A stretch of 37,101 nt of DNA from Lyngbya confervoides BDU141951 (GCF_000817775.3 NZ_JTHE03000062.1:1-37101); one strand, 5' to 3'; shown: positions 8,483 to 16,730, counted from the stretch's first letter. The notes: a model not told the origin generated them from the sequence alone. Numbers and translations are program-made.

Positions 8483-8530
8483 TCCAAACCCCGATCTGCC
8501 CCCTCAGATCCAAACCCTAAACCCCAATCC
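8483..8530. repeat. Degenerate CCAAACCCY repeats with a small hairpin
   Basis: After the doxX stop, TCCAAACCCC (8483-8492) and TCCAAACCCT (8509-8518) recur, followed by AAACCCC. Between them GATCTG (8493-8498) and CAGATC (8505-8510) form a perfect 6-bp hairpin with a CCCCCT loop. No T-run follows, so it is not a convincing terminator. Confidence 0.35.
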
Positions 8531-8605
8531 CAGTTCCATGCCCCGCCACCTGTGACTTTTGCAACTTTATTAGCGTGGAGGGGTGAGTTGACTCCCTGCG
8601 TCCCC

Positions 8606-8866
8606 ATGACCCCTGTCCAACCTCCCTCCCTCCGAAGCCCGCTTTACCCGAGGATTCGCCAGTGGGCTGACCGCATCGAAGCCCACTGGCACCAGTATCT
8701 GGATTGCTCCGCCTATCCGCTGCTGCAGGATCGGGGCTACCTTGAAGGCCGCCTGGAGGGGATCAGCGAGTCATTGAAAATCGCTGCGATCAAACGCCGG
8801 AGTTTCGCAATCTGCACCCTAGCTGCCGGTAAACCGTGGTGGATGAGGGTAAACCCTTGGGACTGA
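8606..8866 (+). pseudogene. pcyA: Decayed 5' fragment of pcyA (phycocyanobilin:ferredoxin oxidoreductase)
   Basis: From the ATG at 8606 the frame reads a good PcyA N-terminus: a PPSL start, an IRQWADRIEAHWHQYLD helix and Y-P-L-L-Q-D-R-G-Y-L-E-G-R-L-E-G, as in intact PcyA (family: Y-x-L-P-x-x-L-G-Y-V-E-G-R-L-E-G). At about 8772 the match jumps to another frame, which reads IENRCDQTPEFRNLH where the family has IENRCYQTPQFRKMH; one base has been lost. After LH about five more bases are missing, which restores the first frame for a short LAAGK (family LAKVGK). Homology then stops near 8835, and an in-frame stop comes at 8864-8866. Only about 75 of roughly 245 residues remain. PcyA makes phycocyanobilin from biliverdin; this copy cannot. 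The alignment is from memory of the family, but the frame jump is plain in the sequence. Confidence 0.75.
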
Positions 8867-8915
8867 ACCGTCAACGATAAAGTTGTTTAGGCACAATTGC
8901 AGGAGATTGAAGGCT

Positions 8916-10241
8916 ATGCCCGTTAACGTCAATCGACGCAGATTTATTGAAGCGGGGGCCGGTGCTGCCACTGCGCTGCTCCTGGGCGATCGCGTTTGGG
9001 GCCAAAATAATCGCCCTCCCAACATCGTCTTAATTGTGGCCGATGACCTTGGGATTGAAACGCTTCAACCCTACGGCAGTCAGTTTTATCGCACCCCCCG
9101 CCTCAACCAGCTTGCCCGAGAGAGTTTGTTGTTCAATCATTGCTATGCGACACCCTTGTGTACGCCGTCGCGGCTGATGCTCATGACCGGGAAGTATAAC
9201 CACCGAAACTACGTCACCTTCTCGAACCTGCCGCGCGGGGAGCGCACCATTGCCCATCTGCTGCGGGAGAAGGGGTACAAAACCTGCATCGTTGGAAAAT
9301 GGCAGTTGGCCAGGATTCAAGGCCAGCGTCCCGATGAAGCCGGGTTTGATGAATTTAGCCTGTCTCCCGGTCCCGATGCCAAAAGCGGTACCCCCACGGG
9401 CAGCTTGATTTACTGGTTTCCCAAGATTAACGAAAATGATGTTTGGAAACCCACCACCCCTGACCAGTATGGCCCAGACCTGTCGGTGCAATATTTACTA
9501 AATTTCATTTCTCAAAATCAAAATCGCCCGTTTTTTGCCTACTATGCCATGCATCTGCCCCATGGCCCCCACGACGCCACGCCCGATAGCGCAGACCCCT
9601 CCATCCGTAGCGATATTGTCGTTTTCCCCGACATGGTCACCTATCTTGATAAACAGGTGGGGCAGATTCTCCAAAAGCTAGATCGGTTAAATTTGCGGCA
9701 AAATACCGTGGTTATCTTTACCTCCGACAATGGTAGCCCCCCGGAGGTCACCTCTCCCTTTCAGGGGGGCCAGGTTCGCGGTGGAAAATCCCTCATGAAC
9801 GATCGCGGCACCCATGTTCCCCTGATCGTCAACTGGCCTGGGGTGATTTCCCCGAATAGCCGCACCAACGCGATTGTAGACTTTACAGACTTCTTTCCCA
9901 CCTTTTCTGAAATGGCTGGCGGCAATCAGTCCGAGGCCCAATCCTTGGATGGAGTGAGTATGCTCCCCATTTGGAGGGGCGAGGTGCAAAATACCAAGGG
10001 GTATGCCATGATTGCATACCCGGAGCGCTATGCCAGCGATTTGAGGTCATTCTGGGCGAGAACGCAGCAGTACAAGCTCTATGACTCTGGATTGATGTAT
10101 GACATCCCGGCGGACCCGGAAGAACAGGCGCCGATTTATCCGCAGGACGATAACTCTCAGCAGCAGATCATCCGTCGCCGGCTGGAGGTGACCCTGCGCC
10201 GATTTGGATTATCGGTGCCCCGGCCTCGTAAGCCTGGCTAG
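8916..10241 (+). CDS. Tat-exported sulfatase (type I, formylglycine-dependent)
   Basis: A 441-residue arylsulfatase-type hydrolase. The N-terminus NRRRFIEAGAGAATALLLG is a twin-arginine signal followed by a hydrophobic stretch, so it should be exported folded. The metal-binding VADDLG (D43, D44) and the sulfatase signature C-x-P-S-R (C82 in LCTPSRLMLMTGKY) are present; C82 would be oxidised to formylglycine by a separate enzyme not in the window. TSDNGS near residue 275 supplies the other metal ligands, and HLPHGPHD carries a conserved active-site His. I chose ATG 8916, preceded by AGGAG at 8901-8905, over a TTG at 8883. Length is slightly short for the family. The substrate, perhaps a sulfated polysaccharide or small ester, cannot be told. 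It stands alone, convergent with the gene ending at 10273. Confidence 0.92.
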   Translation: MPVNVNRRRFIEAGAGAATALLLGDRVWGQNNRPPNIVLIVADDLGIETLQPYGSQFYRTPRLNQLARESLLFNHCYATPLCTPSRLMLMTGKYNHRNYVTFSNLPRGERTIAHLLREKGYKTCIVGKWQLARIQGQRPDEAGFDEFSLSPGPDAKSGTPTGSLIYWFPKINENDVWKPTTPDQYGPDLSVQYLLNFISQNQNRPFFAYYAMHLPHGPHDATPDSADPSIRSDIVVFPDMVTYLDKQVGQILQKLDRLNLRQNTVVIFTSDNGSPPEVTSPFQGGQVRGGKSLMNDRGTHVPLIVNWPGVISPNSRTNAIVDFTDFFPTFSEMAGGNQSEAQSLDGVSMLPIWRGEVQNTKGYAMIAYPERYASDLRSFWARTQQYKLYDSGLMYDIPADPEEQAPIYPQDDNSQQQIIRRRLEVTLRRFGLSVPRPRKPG

Positions 10242-10272
10242 GATAAGCCAAGGGGAGACCCGCCAAGCTTGC

Positions 10273-11202
10273 TCACTGAAATCTTTCCCATCCTGGATGG
10301 GGGGAGGAGGATCCCCGAGGATGCAAAATCTCTCCTAGAATTTCGAGGGAATCGACCAGCCGGGGGCCGGGACGATTGAAATATTGATTGCCATCGGTGA
10401 GGTAAACCTGTCCGGTCTGGACCGCTTGAAGCTGCCTCCAGTTGGGATGTTGACTGAGGGCAACCGCTGCCTCGCGCGTTGCCCTTAAGTTGAATCCGCA
10501 GGGCATGAGCACGATTACATCGGGATCGATCTGGATCAGGGAGTCCCAGGTGATCCAGTCCGAATGCTGCCCCCGTTGCCCCAGAAGATCCTGACCGCCC
10601 GCTAGGGCCACCAATTCAGGCACCCAGTTGCCCGCCACCATCAACGGGTCCGTCCATTCCAGACAAACCACCCTCGGATGGGGTGAGGGGGGCTGGCGCT
10701 GCACCTGACACAGGCGATCCCTCAGCCGGTCCACCACCGGATCTCCCTTCACGCCCAGGGCCTGCCCCACGTTCAGGATGTCTTGCCAAACCTCTGACAG
10801 GGTTTTGGGCTGCAGGGAAATGACCTGCGGGGAACAGCCATCCAGGACGCTTAGGGCCGCCTCCACCTCCGCTAGACTTACGGCACAGACCTCGCATTGA
10901 GCCTGGGTGAGAATATGGGTGGGCTGAAGCTGGCGAAGCATGTCGAGATCCAGGCGATAGATGCTCAAGGCTCTTTGCAACCGTTGACTCACCTGATGAT
11001 GGATCTCCCCACTGCTCTGGTGGGGGTCCAGGTTCGGCGCAGTACAGACTGGCACAGTGAGGACCTGGGGAGGGTAATCACATGCGTGCGATCGCGCCAC
11101 CAGGGCATCCAGGCATCCCAGAGCCTGGACAATTTCCGTGGCGCTGGGAATGAGGGAAACAATGCGGATCGAAGAGGAGGAGGACGACATCGGGAGCGCC
11201 AT
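10273..11202 (-). CDS. Cobalamin-binding-protein-like periplasmic-binding fold (BtuF-type), no signal peptide
   Basis: A 309-residue member of the class III substrate-binding fold used for vitamin B12 and siderophores. IVSLIPSATEIVQALG starts the domain just 13 residues from the N-terminus, followed by LVARSHACDYP and later PDVIVLMPCGFN. A C-x-x-C pair is seen in QAQCEVCAVS. No hydrophobic signal or lipobox precedes the domain: only a Ser-rich stretch, so the protein may act in the cytosol, unlike classical BtuF. No BtuC or BtuD is adjacent. A second ATG lies at 11190. The start is 31 bp after the DUF1622 stop, so the two could share a transcript. The ligand is not known; B12 is the usual database label for this soluble group. 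Confidence 0.75.
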   Translation of the reverse strand: MALPMSSSSSSIRIVSLIPSATEIVQALGCLDALVARSHACDYPPQVLTVPVCTAPNLDPHQSSGEIHHQVSQRLQRALSIYRLDLDMLRQLQPTHILTQAQCEVCAVSLAEVEAALSVLDGCSPQVISLQPKTLSEVWQDILNVGQALGVKGDPVVDRLRDRLCQVQRQPPSPHPRVVCLEWTDPLMVAGNWVPELVALAGGQDLLGQRGQHSDWITWDSLIQIDPDVIVLMPCGFNLRATREAAVALSQHPNWRQLQAVQTGQVYLTDGNQYFNRPGPRLVDSLEILGEILHPRGSSSPHPGWERFQ

Positions 11203-11233
11203 AGGGGAGATTGTTCATTTTAATGCACGGCCT

Positions 11234-11629
11234 CTATCCCGTGGGCTGACTGCTATCGGAGTTTTGGATTTCTCGCTGCCCTATTTGAGTGGCCCGCTCT
11301 AGAAGCAAGTTCAGCGCTGTGCGGATTAAAATCACCACCACTAGCTGGGCAATGGTGTCCCACTGGGTAGACCCCATGGTTTTTAAAATGCTGGCCCCGA
11401 TCAAAAAACTCAGTCCCAGGGAGAACGAGTAGCCCATAACGAGCCGACTTTGCTGGAATACGGCAAAGGTGGGATGGCCTGGCACAATCCCGGTTAAAAA
11501 CAGCACAAAGGCCCGCAGCACCCCCACGGCAATGACCACAATCGCAAAGATCTGGCAGATGCTAATTAAGAGGCTGCTACAGAACAGGGCAAGGAGGTGC
11601 ACCTGTTCGCTAAAGACGGGCAAGTTCAA
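11234..11629 (-). CDS. DUF1622 family membrane protein
   Basis: A 131-residue protein with three hydrophobic helices (about 12-45, 66-85 and 93-110). The stretch LSFLIGASILKTMGSTQWDTI followed by IRTALNLLLE is the DUF1622 hallmark. No function is established. The start is a TTG at 11629 without a clear Shine-Dalgarno. The frame stays open upstream, but there is no ATG or GTG to use, so the N-terminus is uncertain. It lies upstream of the cobalamin-binding-like gene on the same strand and diverges from the MscS channel across a gap holding two palindromes. Confidence 0.75.
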   Translation of the reverse strand: MNLPVFSEQVHLLALFCSSLLISICQIFAIVVIAVGVLRAFVLFLTGIVPGHPTFAVFQQSRLVMGYSFSLGLSFLIGASILKTMGSTQWDTIAQLVVVILIRTALNLLLERATQIGQREIQNSDSSQPTG

Positions 11630-11654
11630 GCCGATAATCGAAGTCAGGGATGAT

Positions 11655-11676
11655 CCTAAAGGGGACCCCCTTAAGG
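11655..11676. repeat. Near-perfect 22-bp palindrome
   Basis: The arms CCTAAAGGGG and CCCCTTAAGG pair at nine of ten positions around a central AC. It lies 26 bases upstream of the DUF1622 start and may be an operator for that gene. Confidence 0.4.
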
Positions 11677-11704
11677 TATCAACTTTTAGGGACAGACGGG
11701 TCCC

Positions 11705-11747
11705 ATGGCCCAGGGAAATGAGCTAGAGAAGCCTTTCCCTGGGCCAT
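11705..11747. repeat. Perfect 14-bp inverted repeat in a divergent intergenic region
   Basis: ATGGCCCAGGGAAA at 11705-11718 is the exact reverse complement of TTTCCCTGGGCCAT at 11734-11747, with a 15-base spacer. The element sits between divergent genes (DUF1622 and MscS), where a terminator is not expected, and no T-run follows in either direction. It could be an operator, a cruciform or a remnant of a small palindromic repeat element. Confidence 0.6.
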
Positions 11748-11826
11748 TCCTAATCCAGGCTTGTGCTTGAGCCGCCTCGCTTTGTGTGGTAGGTATAAGC
11801 TTCAAGCTGCTCCACCCCAGTGTTCC

Positions 11827-13386
11827 ATGCCAGTCCTTCCTGCCCGCTTGTCTTCGAAGTCGCGCCTCAGACAGTATCTGGCCCTGGGGTGTTTTGCGAT
11901 CGCCCTGTGTCTCTCCCTGCTGTTGGCCCCGGCCAGTCTGGGATCCGTGCCGATTCGAGTGGACAATCAGGTTATCTTTCAACTCTCTGACTCGCCGGAG
12001 CTAGGGGCTCAGGAACGGGCCCAGCGACTAGATCAGCAAATCCAGGCGGCGGTGCGCCGCAGAACCCCTGCCAGCATTGAGGTCAATACCCGCAACCAAC
12101 AGCCCGTTTTAAGGATCAATGGACGCTCTGTGCTGACGGTGCTGCCCTCGGACACCATTGAGGGCAATACCCCCACCGAACAAGCTGAGATCTGGGCTGC
12201 CCAGATCAAGTCTGCCGTTGAAGCGGCCCGAGCCCGACGCAGCAGCGCCTATCTGCGCAATGCCGCCCTTTTGTCCCTGGGACTGCTGGTGCTGGCGGTT
12301 CTCCTGCACTGGGGACTGGGCAAAATTTGGCCCTATCCGACCCGCTGGCTGATTCGTCGCATTGGGGACGAGGCCATGGCCCAATCGCCGCCCCCCGGCC
12401 TGCAGCTGGCCCAGCACATTAGCCTCGGTGTGGCACGACTGGGGGTGTGGGGAGGGGTGGGGCTGACCATTGCAAGCTTGTTTCCCCAATCCCAGAACTG
12501 GAGCGCCATCGCTCGCACCGGGCTGCTCAACGGCCTGACCCAATCCTTTCTTACCCTGGGATCCCAGAGCTATTCTCTGCTGGATTTCCTGATCCTGCTG
12601 ATCATGCTCCTGGTTCTGCTGCTGGCCATCGGGGCCTTTGTGAATTTCCTGAAGCTGCGGCTGTTGCCCCAAATGGGCATTAACCGGGGGGCTGCCGAGG
12701 TGATTACGGTGATCACCCGCTACGTGATGATTACCCTGGGCGCCATTGTTCTCCTTCAAATTTGGGGACTGAATCTTAGCTCCCTCACCATTGTGGGCAG
12801 TGCCCTGGGGGTTGGGGTTGGGTTTGGGCTGCAGGGCATTGCCAAGAACCTCATTAGTGGCTTAGTGCTGCTATTTGAGCGCTCGGTGCAGGTGGGCGAT
12901 CTCATTGAGGTCGGGGACTACGTGGGGGTTGTTGAACGTGTCAGTGCCCGCAACCTCATCGTCAAAACCCTGGATCGCGTTTCGGTGATTGTTCCCAGTT
13001 CGAAGGTTCTAGAAGATATCGTAGTGAATTGGAGTCACGACAGCCTCACCTCCCGGCTCCATTTGCCCATTGGGGTTGCCTACGGCAGCGAGTTGGAAAA
13101 GGTCAAGACCCTGCTGCTTCAGGCCGCGCAGGAGCATCCGCAGGTGCTGAAGGCGCCGCTGCCTGCGGTGGTGTTTGTGGGATTTGGCGACAGTTCGCTG
13201 GATTTTGAGCTGCTGATATGGATTAAGGAGCCCAGTCGTCAGCTTTTTATTCGCAGCGATCTCTATTTTCGAATTGACGCTCTATTCCGGGAGCATGGAA
13301 TTGAAATTCCGTTCCCCCAGCGCGATCTACACCTGCGATCCGGGCAATGGTCCCGCGGCGATCGCCCCCAGGCCCAGAACGGTTGA
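11827..13386 (+). CDS. MscS-family mechanosensitive channel
   Basis: A 519-residue channel of the small-conductance mechanosensitive family, expected to release solutes under hypo-osmotic shock. It begins with a signal-like hydrophobic segment (ALGCFAIALCLSLLLA), then about 110 periplasmic residues, then several membrane helices. The pore helix and hinge are clear: VGSALGVGVGFGLQGIAKNL followed by ISGLVLLFERSVQVGDLIEV, the MscS signature. The beta domain (VVERVSARNLIVKTLD) and the C-terminal alpha/beta domain ending at FPQRDLHLR follow. I prefer the ATG at 11827 (MPVLPARLSSK) to the TTG at 11761 because it places a positively charged n-region before the signal; no Shine-Dalgarno is obvious. 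The stop codon lies in a tandem repeat. Confidence 0.93.
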   Translation: MPVLPARLSSKSRLRQYLALGCFAIALCLSLLLAPASLGSVPIRVDNQVIFQLSDSPELGAQERAQRLDQQIQAAVRRRTPASIEVNTRNQQPVLRINGRSVLTVLPSDTIEGNTPTEQAEIWAAQIKSAVEAARARRSSAYLRNAALLSLGLLVLAVLLHWGLGKIWPYPTRWLIRRIGDEAMAQSPPPGLQLAQHISLGVARLGVWGGVGLTIASLFPQSQNWSAIARTGLLNGLTQSFLTLGSQSYSLLDFLILLIMLLVLLLAIGAFVNFLKLRLLPQMGINRGAAEVITVITRYVMITLGAIVLLQIWGLNLSSLTIVGSALGVGVGFGLQGIAKNLISGLVLLFERSVQVGDLIEVGDYVGVVERVSARNLIVKTLDRVSVIVPSSKVLEDIVVNWSHDSLTSRLHLPIGVAYGSELEKVKTLLLQAAQEHPQVLKAPLPAVVFVGFGDSSLDFELLIWIKEPSRQLFIRSDLYFRIDALFREHGIEIPFPQRDLHLRSGQWSRGDRPQAQNG

Positions 13387-13450
13387 TCTAAACGCCGGTT
13401 GATTAAACGCCGGTTGATCTAAATCATTGATCATCTAAATCATTGATCTA
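13379..13450. repeat. Short tandem repeat overlapping the MscS stop codon
   Basis: Units of 12-16 bp follow each other: (AAC)GGTTGATCTA, AACGCCGGTTGATTA, AACGCCGGTTGATCTA, then AATCATTGATCATCTA and AATCATTGATCTA. The first unit contains the last codons and the TGA stop of the channel gene, so the repeat seems to have grown from the gene end. Confidence 0.75.
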
Positions 13451-13587
13451 AGAAATGAACCCATCTTAAATTAAACCCATGAAAGCCCCATTCCCGGTCT
13501 ACCCCAGGGCATAGTGGAAAGGCAGGCGGTCGCGGGATCGGATCCCCCCAACCGATCCGGTTACCGCATATCCTGGATTGAGGTGTA

Positions 13588-15270
13588 ATGATTGGTCACG
13601 TTCTGGCACAACGCTACAAAGTCCTTGAGCCCTTGGGCCAGGGCGGCATGGGACAGACCTTTATCGCCGTAGATCTGCATCTACCGGGCCAGCCCCGCTG
13701 CGCCGTGAAGCGCTTGAAACTGGCGGTTCAGGACCCTGAAATGGTGGCGATCGCCAAGCGTCTTTTTTATAAGGAAGCTGAAATCTTAGAAAAACTGGGT
13801 ATCCATCCTCAAATCCCTAATCTTCTGGCTTATTTTGAGGAAGAAGGCCAGTTTTTTTTGGTCCAAGAGCTGATTGAGGGCCACCCCTTAAGCCGAGAAC
13901 TCCCCCTGGGCCAGCGCTGGCCTGAGGTACAGGTTCAACAGTTGATGACCGAAATTTTAACCCTGTTGCAGTTTATCCATCGCCATCAGGTTATCCATCG
14001 GGACATCAAGCCCGACAACCTAATCCGCCGCCAGGCCGATGGACGTCTGGTATTAATTGATTTTGGCGCGGTCAAGCAAATTCGTGACCCGCAGATCAGT
14101 TCCGTCCTGATGAGCCAGACGGTGGGGATTGGTACCCCAGGCTATATGGCCACCGAGCAGGTGAACGGAAAGCCCAGACCCAGTAGCGACCTCTACTCGG
14201 CAGGGATTATTGGCATTCAGGCCCTCACCGGGCTCAGTCCCACCCAACTGCGGGAAAATCCCGAGGATGGAGAACTCATCTGGCGCGATCAGGCCGAGGT
14301 GGGAGAGGGCTTTGCCCAGATTTTGACCCAACTGACTCGTAATTACTTTAAGTTTCGCTATCAAAGTGCGGATGAGGCCCTGCAGGCCCTGGCCCAGATC
14401 TCCGCTGGCCCACCGGCTGGCTATGTGCCCCCACCCCTGACCCCAGTGCCCCCACCCCTCACCTATCCTCAACCCCGGCCAGGAGAATCATCCACAGGCC
14501 CCACCCTTGCCGTTTCTCCGGCCCACAATACCGTCCCCACCCCCGCCCCGCCCTCCAGTCGCCGCGCCGCGCCCCGCCGTCGCTTCCCCGGTTTCCCCCT
14601 GGCCATCGCCGGGGGACTCATTGTGGCTGCCTTAGCCGGAGCGGTGGTTCTGGTTCGCTGGCCCCTGTCGCCGCCCTCCCCCCCAACGGTTCGATCCACG
14701 CCCGATCTGGGATTGCAGCAGCTGCGTCAGGCCAGAACCACTGCTACACAATCTGGCGATCTAGGCGCCGCCATCCGCATGGCCGAGGCCATTCCCCCGG
14801 CCAGTGAGGTTCATGGCGAAGCCCAGACCCAGCTGCAATCCTGGCGGCGCGACTGGCAAAGCCAAAATGAAACCTTCCGTCAGGCCCAGGTGGCCTTTGA
14901 GGCGCAGCAATGGCGAGAAGCCCGCGACTTAGCCCTGGCCCTGCCCCAAAATCCCTACTGGGATGAACGCGCGGATCCCATTTACTTTCAGGCCAGGGCC
15001 GAGCTGGAAAAGCAAAGCGTTCCCCCCTCCGGCAGCTTCCCCAGGGCTAGCTGTGGGGACACAGATCCCGTCAAGCCCTTTTATCGAGTGTATATTTCAG
15101 GAAATCAAGCTCTCAATCGGGCACAGCAAGACTTTTGCCGGGATGCCTACTATCGGTCCGCTAGTAACCGCCTCTACTTTGCGGCCTTTGACAGCCTCGG
15201 GGGGGCCGAAGCCTTTCGTCGCCAACTTGGATCGCATTTTAGCGGCGTCCAGATTGAAGAAGTGAATTAG
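13588..15270 (+). CDS. Membrane serine/threonine protein kinase with extracytoplasmic C-terminal domain
   Basis: A 560-residue Hanks-type kinase. The kinase domain fills about 1-270: glycine loop LGQGGMGQTF, lysine K41 (CAVKRL), catalytic loop HRDIKPDN with D139, DFG D158, and GTPGYMATEQ. A Pro-rich linker (about 275-330) leads to one membrane helix near 338-356. The outer part has an Ala/Gln-rich helical stretch and a Cys-containing end (YRVYISG ... FAAFDSLGGAEAFRRQLG) whose strand-helix-strand pattern recalls SPOR-like peptidoglycan-binding domains; that is a guess from pattern only. GAGG lies shortly before the ATG, and a 7-bp inverted repeat (13535-13541 with 13552-13558) lies upstream. 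It leads a same-strand series kinase, MltA-like lipoprotein, kinase. The substrate is unknown. Confidence 0.93.
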   Translation: MIGHVLAQRYKVLEPLGQGGMGQTFIAVDLHLPGQPRCAVKRLKLAVQDPEMVAIAKRLFYKEAEILEKLGIHPQIPNLLAYFEEEGQFFLVQELIEGHPLSRELPLGQRWPEVQVQQLMTEILTLLQFIHRHQVIHRDIKPDNLIRRQADGRLVLIDFGAVKQIRDPQISSVLMSQTVGIGTPGYMATEQVNGKPRPSSDLYSAGIIGIQALTGLSPTQLRENPEDGELIWRDQAEVGEGFAQILTQLTRNYFKFRYQSADEALQALAQISAGPPAGYVPPPLTPVPPPLTYPQPRPGESSTGPTLAVSPAHNTVPTPAPPSSRRAAPRRRFPGFPLAIAGGLIVAALAGAVVLVRWPLSPPSPPTVRSTPDLGLQQLRQARTTATQSGDLGAAIRMAEAIPPASEVHGEAQTQLQSWRRDWQSQNETFRQAQVAFEAQQWREARDLALALPQNPYWDERADPIYFQARAELEKQSVPPSGSFPRASCGDTDPVKPFYRVYISGNQALNRAQQDFCRDAYYRSASNRLYFAAFDSLGGAEAFRRQLGSHFSGVQIEEVN

Positions 15271-15286
15271 ATCATCCTCGAAACAC

Positions 15287-15328
15287 AAACCCCACCAGAT
15301 AAATCTCACCAGATAAACCCCACCAGAC
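15287..15328. repeat. Three 14-bp tandem repeats between kinase and lipoprotein genes
   Basis: AAACCCCACCAGAT (15287-15300), AAATCTCACCAGAT (15301-15314) and AAACCCCACCAGAC (15315-15328) follow without gaps, with two or fewer changes between units. They fill most of the 78-bp gap after the kinase stop and leave little room for a separate promoter. Confidence 0.8.
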
Positions 15329-15348
15329 GAGACCTCAAGCCTGTGCAG

Positions 15349-16659
15349 ATGCCCTTTTCTCCCTGCCCGGATCCCCAGTCGGGGCACTCCCCAGCCTTGC
15401 CCTGGAGAAGAACCCGTGTTTTTGTGACCCTGGTGATCATCTGGGTGCTTCAGGGCTGTGGATTTCGCTCCCAGCCTCAGGGGCAGCCGGACCGGATCCC
15501 CCCTCAGCCGCCCCGTGTCGATTCGCCACGGCCAGAACCTCCTGGCTCCTCCCTGACAACGCCTCAATCTGCCGAGACTCCCCCGGCTCCTCCCCTTCAG
15601 GCCCTGGCTGACCTGAACCAGCCCTACGATGTCTTGGATGAATTTGGGCGATCGCAGTTTCAAGTCACCAGTGCCCAGGTCTTCGAGCGCTCCGGGCTCC
15701 CCAACCTCTCGGTAACCTTTTCGGAACAGGATCTCCTCACGGTGTTGCGCAACACGCGGGCCTATTTTCTCACCTACGCGCCGCAAGATCCCAAGATTTT
15801 ACGACCGGGGCTGCTGGGTGCTCAGGGCATTGAAGCCGCTGATATTTTAAATACCCTTAACTTTATGATTGCTGTCCTCCAAGAGGATCTCGCCGCTGGG
15901 CGCGTCACGCGCCTGAAGGATCCGCAGTTTTTGCAGCAACATTTTCAGATTTTGCACTGGACCCCCTTCAACCCAGGCGATCAGCAGCAGCAGGAGCTGC
16001 GTCTCACCAAATATGCCGTTTTTACCCATTCAGGATCTCGCCGCCCCGGTGCCCCCTACGACGTGGCCCTGTACCAGCTAGAGCCTCAGGCAAAGGCGGA
16101 TCAGGTGCATCGGCGCTACAGCAAGCAGGAGGTTTTGGCGGGGGTGTTTGAGCCGGGAGGGGTGGACCACGGCCAGGTTAAACCCCTGGCTTATCTCACT
16201 CGGACGGGACTGGAGGAGGCACTGCTTCAGGGGACCCTCCTGGTCAACTTTGTGGAGGGAGGATCGGCCTACTTCAACGTCGATGTGAACAATGGCATTG
16301 CCTATGAACCAGGGGTGGCGCAGCAGGCCCAAAGGCGTTACTGGTACTTCAAACAGGTGGATGCCATTAAGGGCTATGGCTATACCAGTGAAGCCAAGAT
16401 TTCGGTGCTGCCAGGCGTTACCTTTGCCGGTGACATCCTGAACATTGGACTGGGAAGAGTGGTGGCCCTGGAAACCCAGGTTGAGGGGAAAGCGACTCTC
16501 CAGCTCGGCCTCATTGCCGATACCGGGGGGGCGTTTAGTCCCAATTTGCACCAGCTAGATTTTCTGGCGGGGGTCTTTCCCAGCCGCGCCGCTTTTACGG
16601 ATTATGCGCGGTCGCGATCCGGGCAGGCCAGGGCCTATATCTTGGTGCGCCCGCAATAG
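15349..16659 (+). CDS. Lipoprotein with MltA-like 3D domain (putative lytic transglycosylase)
   Basis: 436 residues. A basic n-region (RRTR) and hydrophobic stretch end in the lipobox LQGC (cysteine near residue 38), so it should be lipid-anchored. A Pro-rich linker follows. The C-terminal ~100 residues match the double-psi barrel of MltA and 3D proteins, with all three aspartates in order: D362 in FAGDILNIGLG (family VDPRYIPLG), D391 in GLIADTGGAF (family VAxDTGGAI, catalytic in MltA) and D404 in HQLDFLAG (family DxYxG). It ends ARAYILVRP, as MltA ends with a strand. The N-terminal half is not one I recognise. MltA enzymes cut glycan strands to 1,6-anhydro-muropeptides. The start may be GTG 15343. 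Its place between two membrane kinases suggests kinase-linked control of wall turnover. Confidence 0.7.
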   Translation: MPFSPCPDPQSGHSPALPWRRTRVFVTLVIIWVLQGCGFRSQPQGQPDRIPPQPPRVDSPRPEPPGSSLTTPQSAETPPAPPLQALADLNQPYDVLDEFGRSQFQVTSAQVFERSGLPNLSVTFSEQDLLTVLRNTRAYFLTYAPQDPKILRPGLLGAQGIEAADILNTLNFMIAVLQEDLAAGRVTRLKDPQFLQQHFQILHWTPFNPGDQQQQELRLTKYAVFTHSGSRRPGAPYDVALYQLEPQAKADQVHRRYSKQEVLAGVFEPGGVDHGQVKPLAYLTRTGLEEALLQGTLLVNFVEGGSAYFNVDVNNGIAYEPGVAQQAQRRYWYFKQVDAIKGYGYTSEAKISVLPGVTFAGDILNIGLGRVVALETQVEGKATLQLGLIADTGGAFSPNLHQLDFLAGVFPSRAAFTDYARSRSGQARAYILVRPQ

Positions 16660-16702
16660 GGGCATCCTCGCCGGAGCGGCTTGGACCTGGAACGTTTCTG
16701 TC

Positions 16703-16730
16703 TTGGATTCCATCCAATTGCCTGTAAAAT
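16703..16730 (+). promoter_or_regulatory. Candidate promoter of the second kinase gene
   Basis: TTGGAT (16703-16708) and TAAAAT (16725-16730) are separated by 16 bp and lie about 90 bases before the chosen ATG. A second TATAAA follows at 16752. This suggests that the second kinase can be transcribed apart from the lipoprotein gene. Confidence 0.35.

Noticed and set aside
8552-8866. A 104-codon open frame as a separate new small gene
   Set aside because: Its middle matches the PcyA N-terminus and the homology jumps frame, so it is better read as a broken pcyA.
13379-13450. CRISPR-like array
   Set aside because: The units are only 12-16 bp, directly adjacent without spacers, and degenerate; no cas gene is present.
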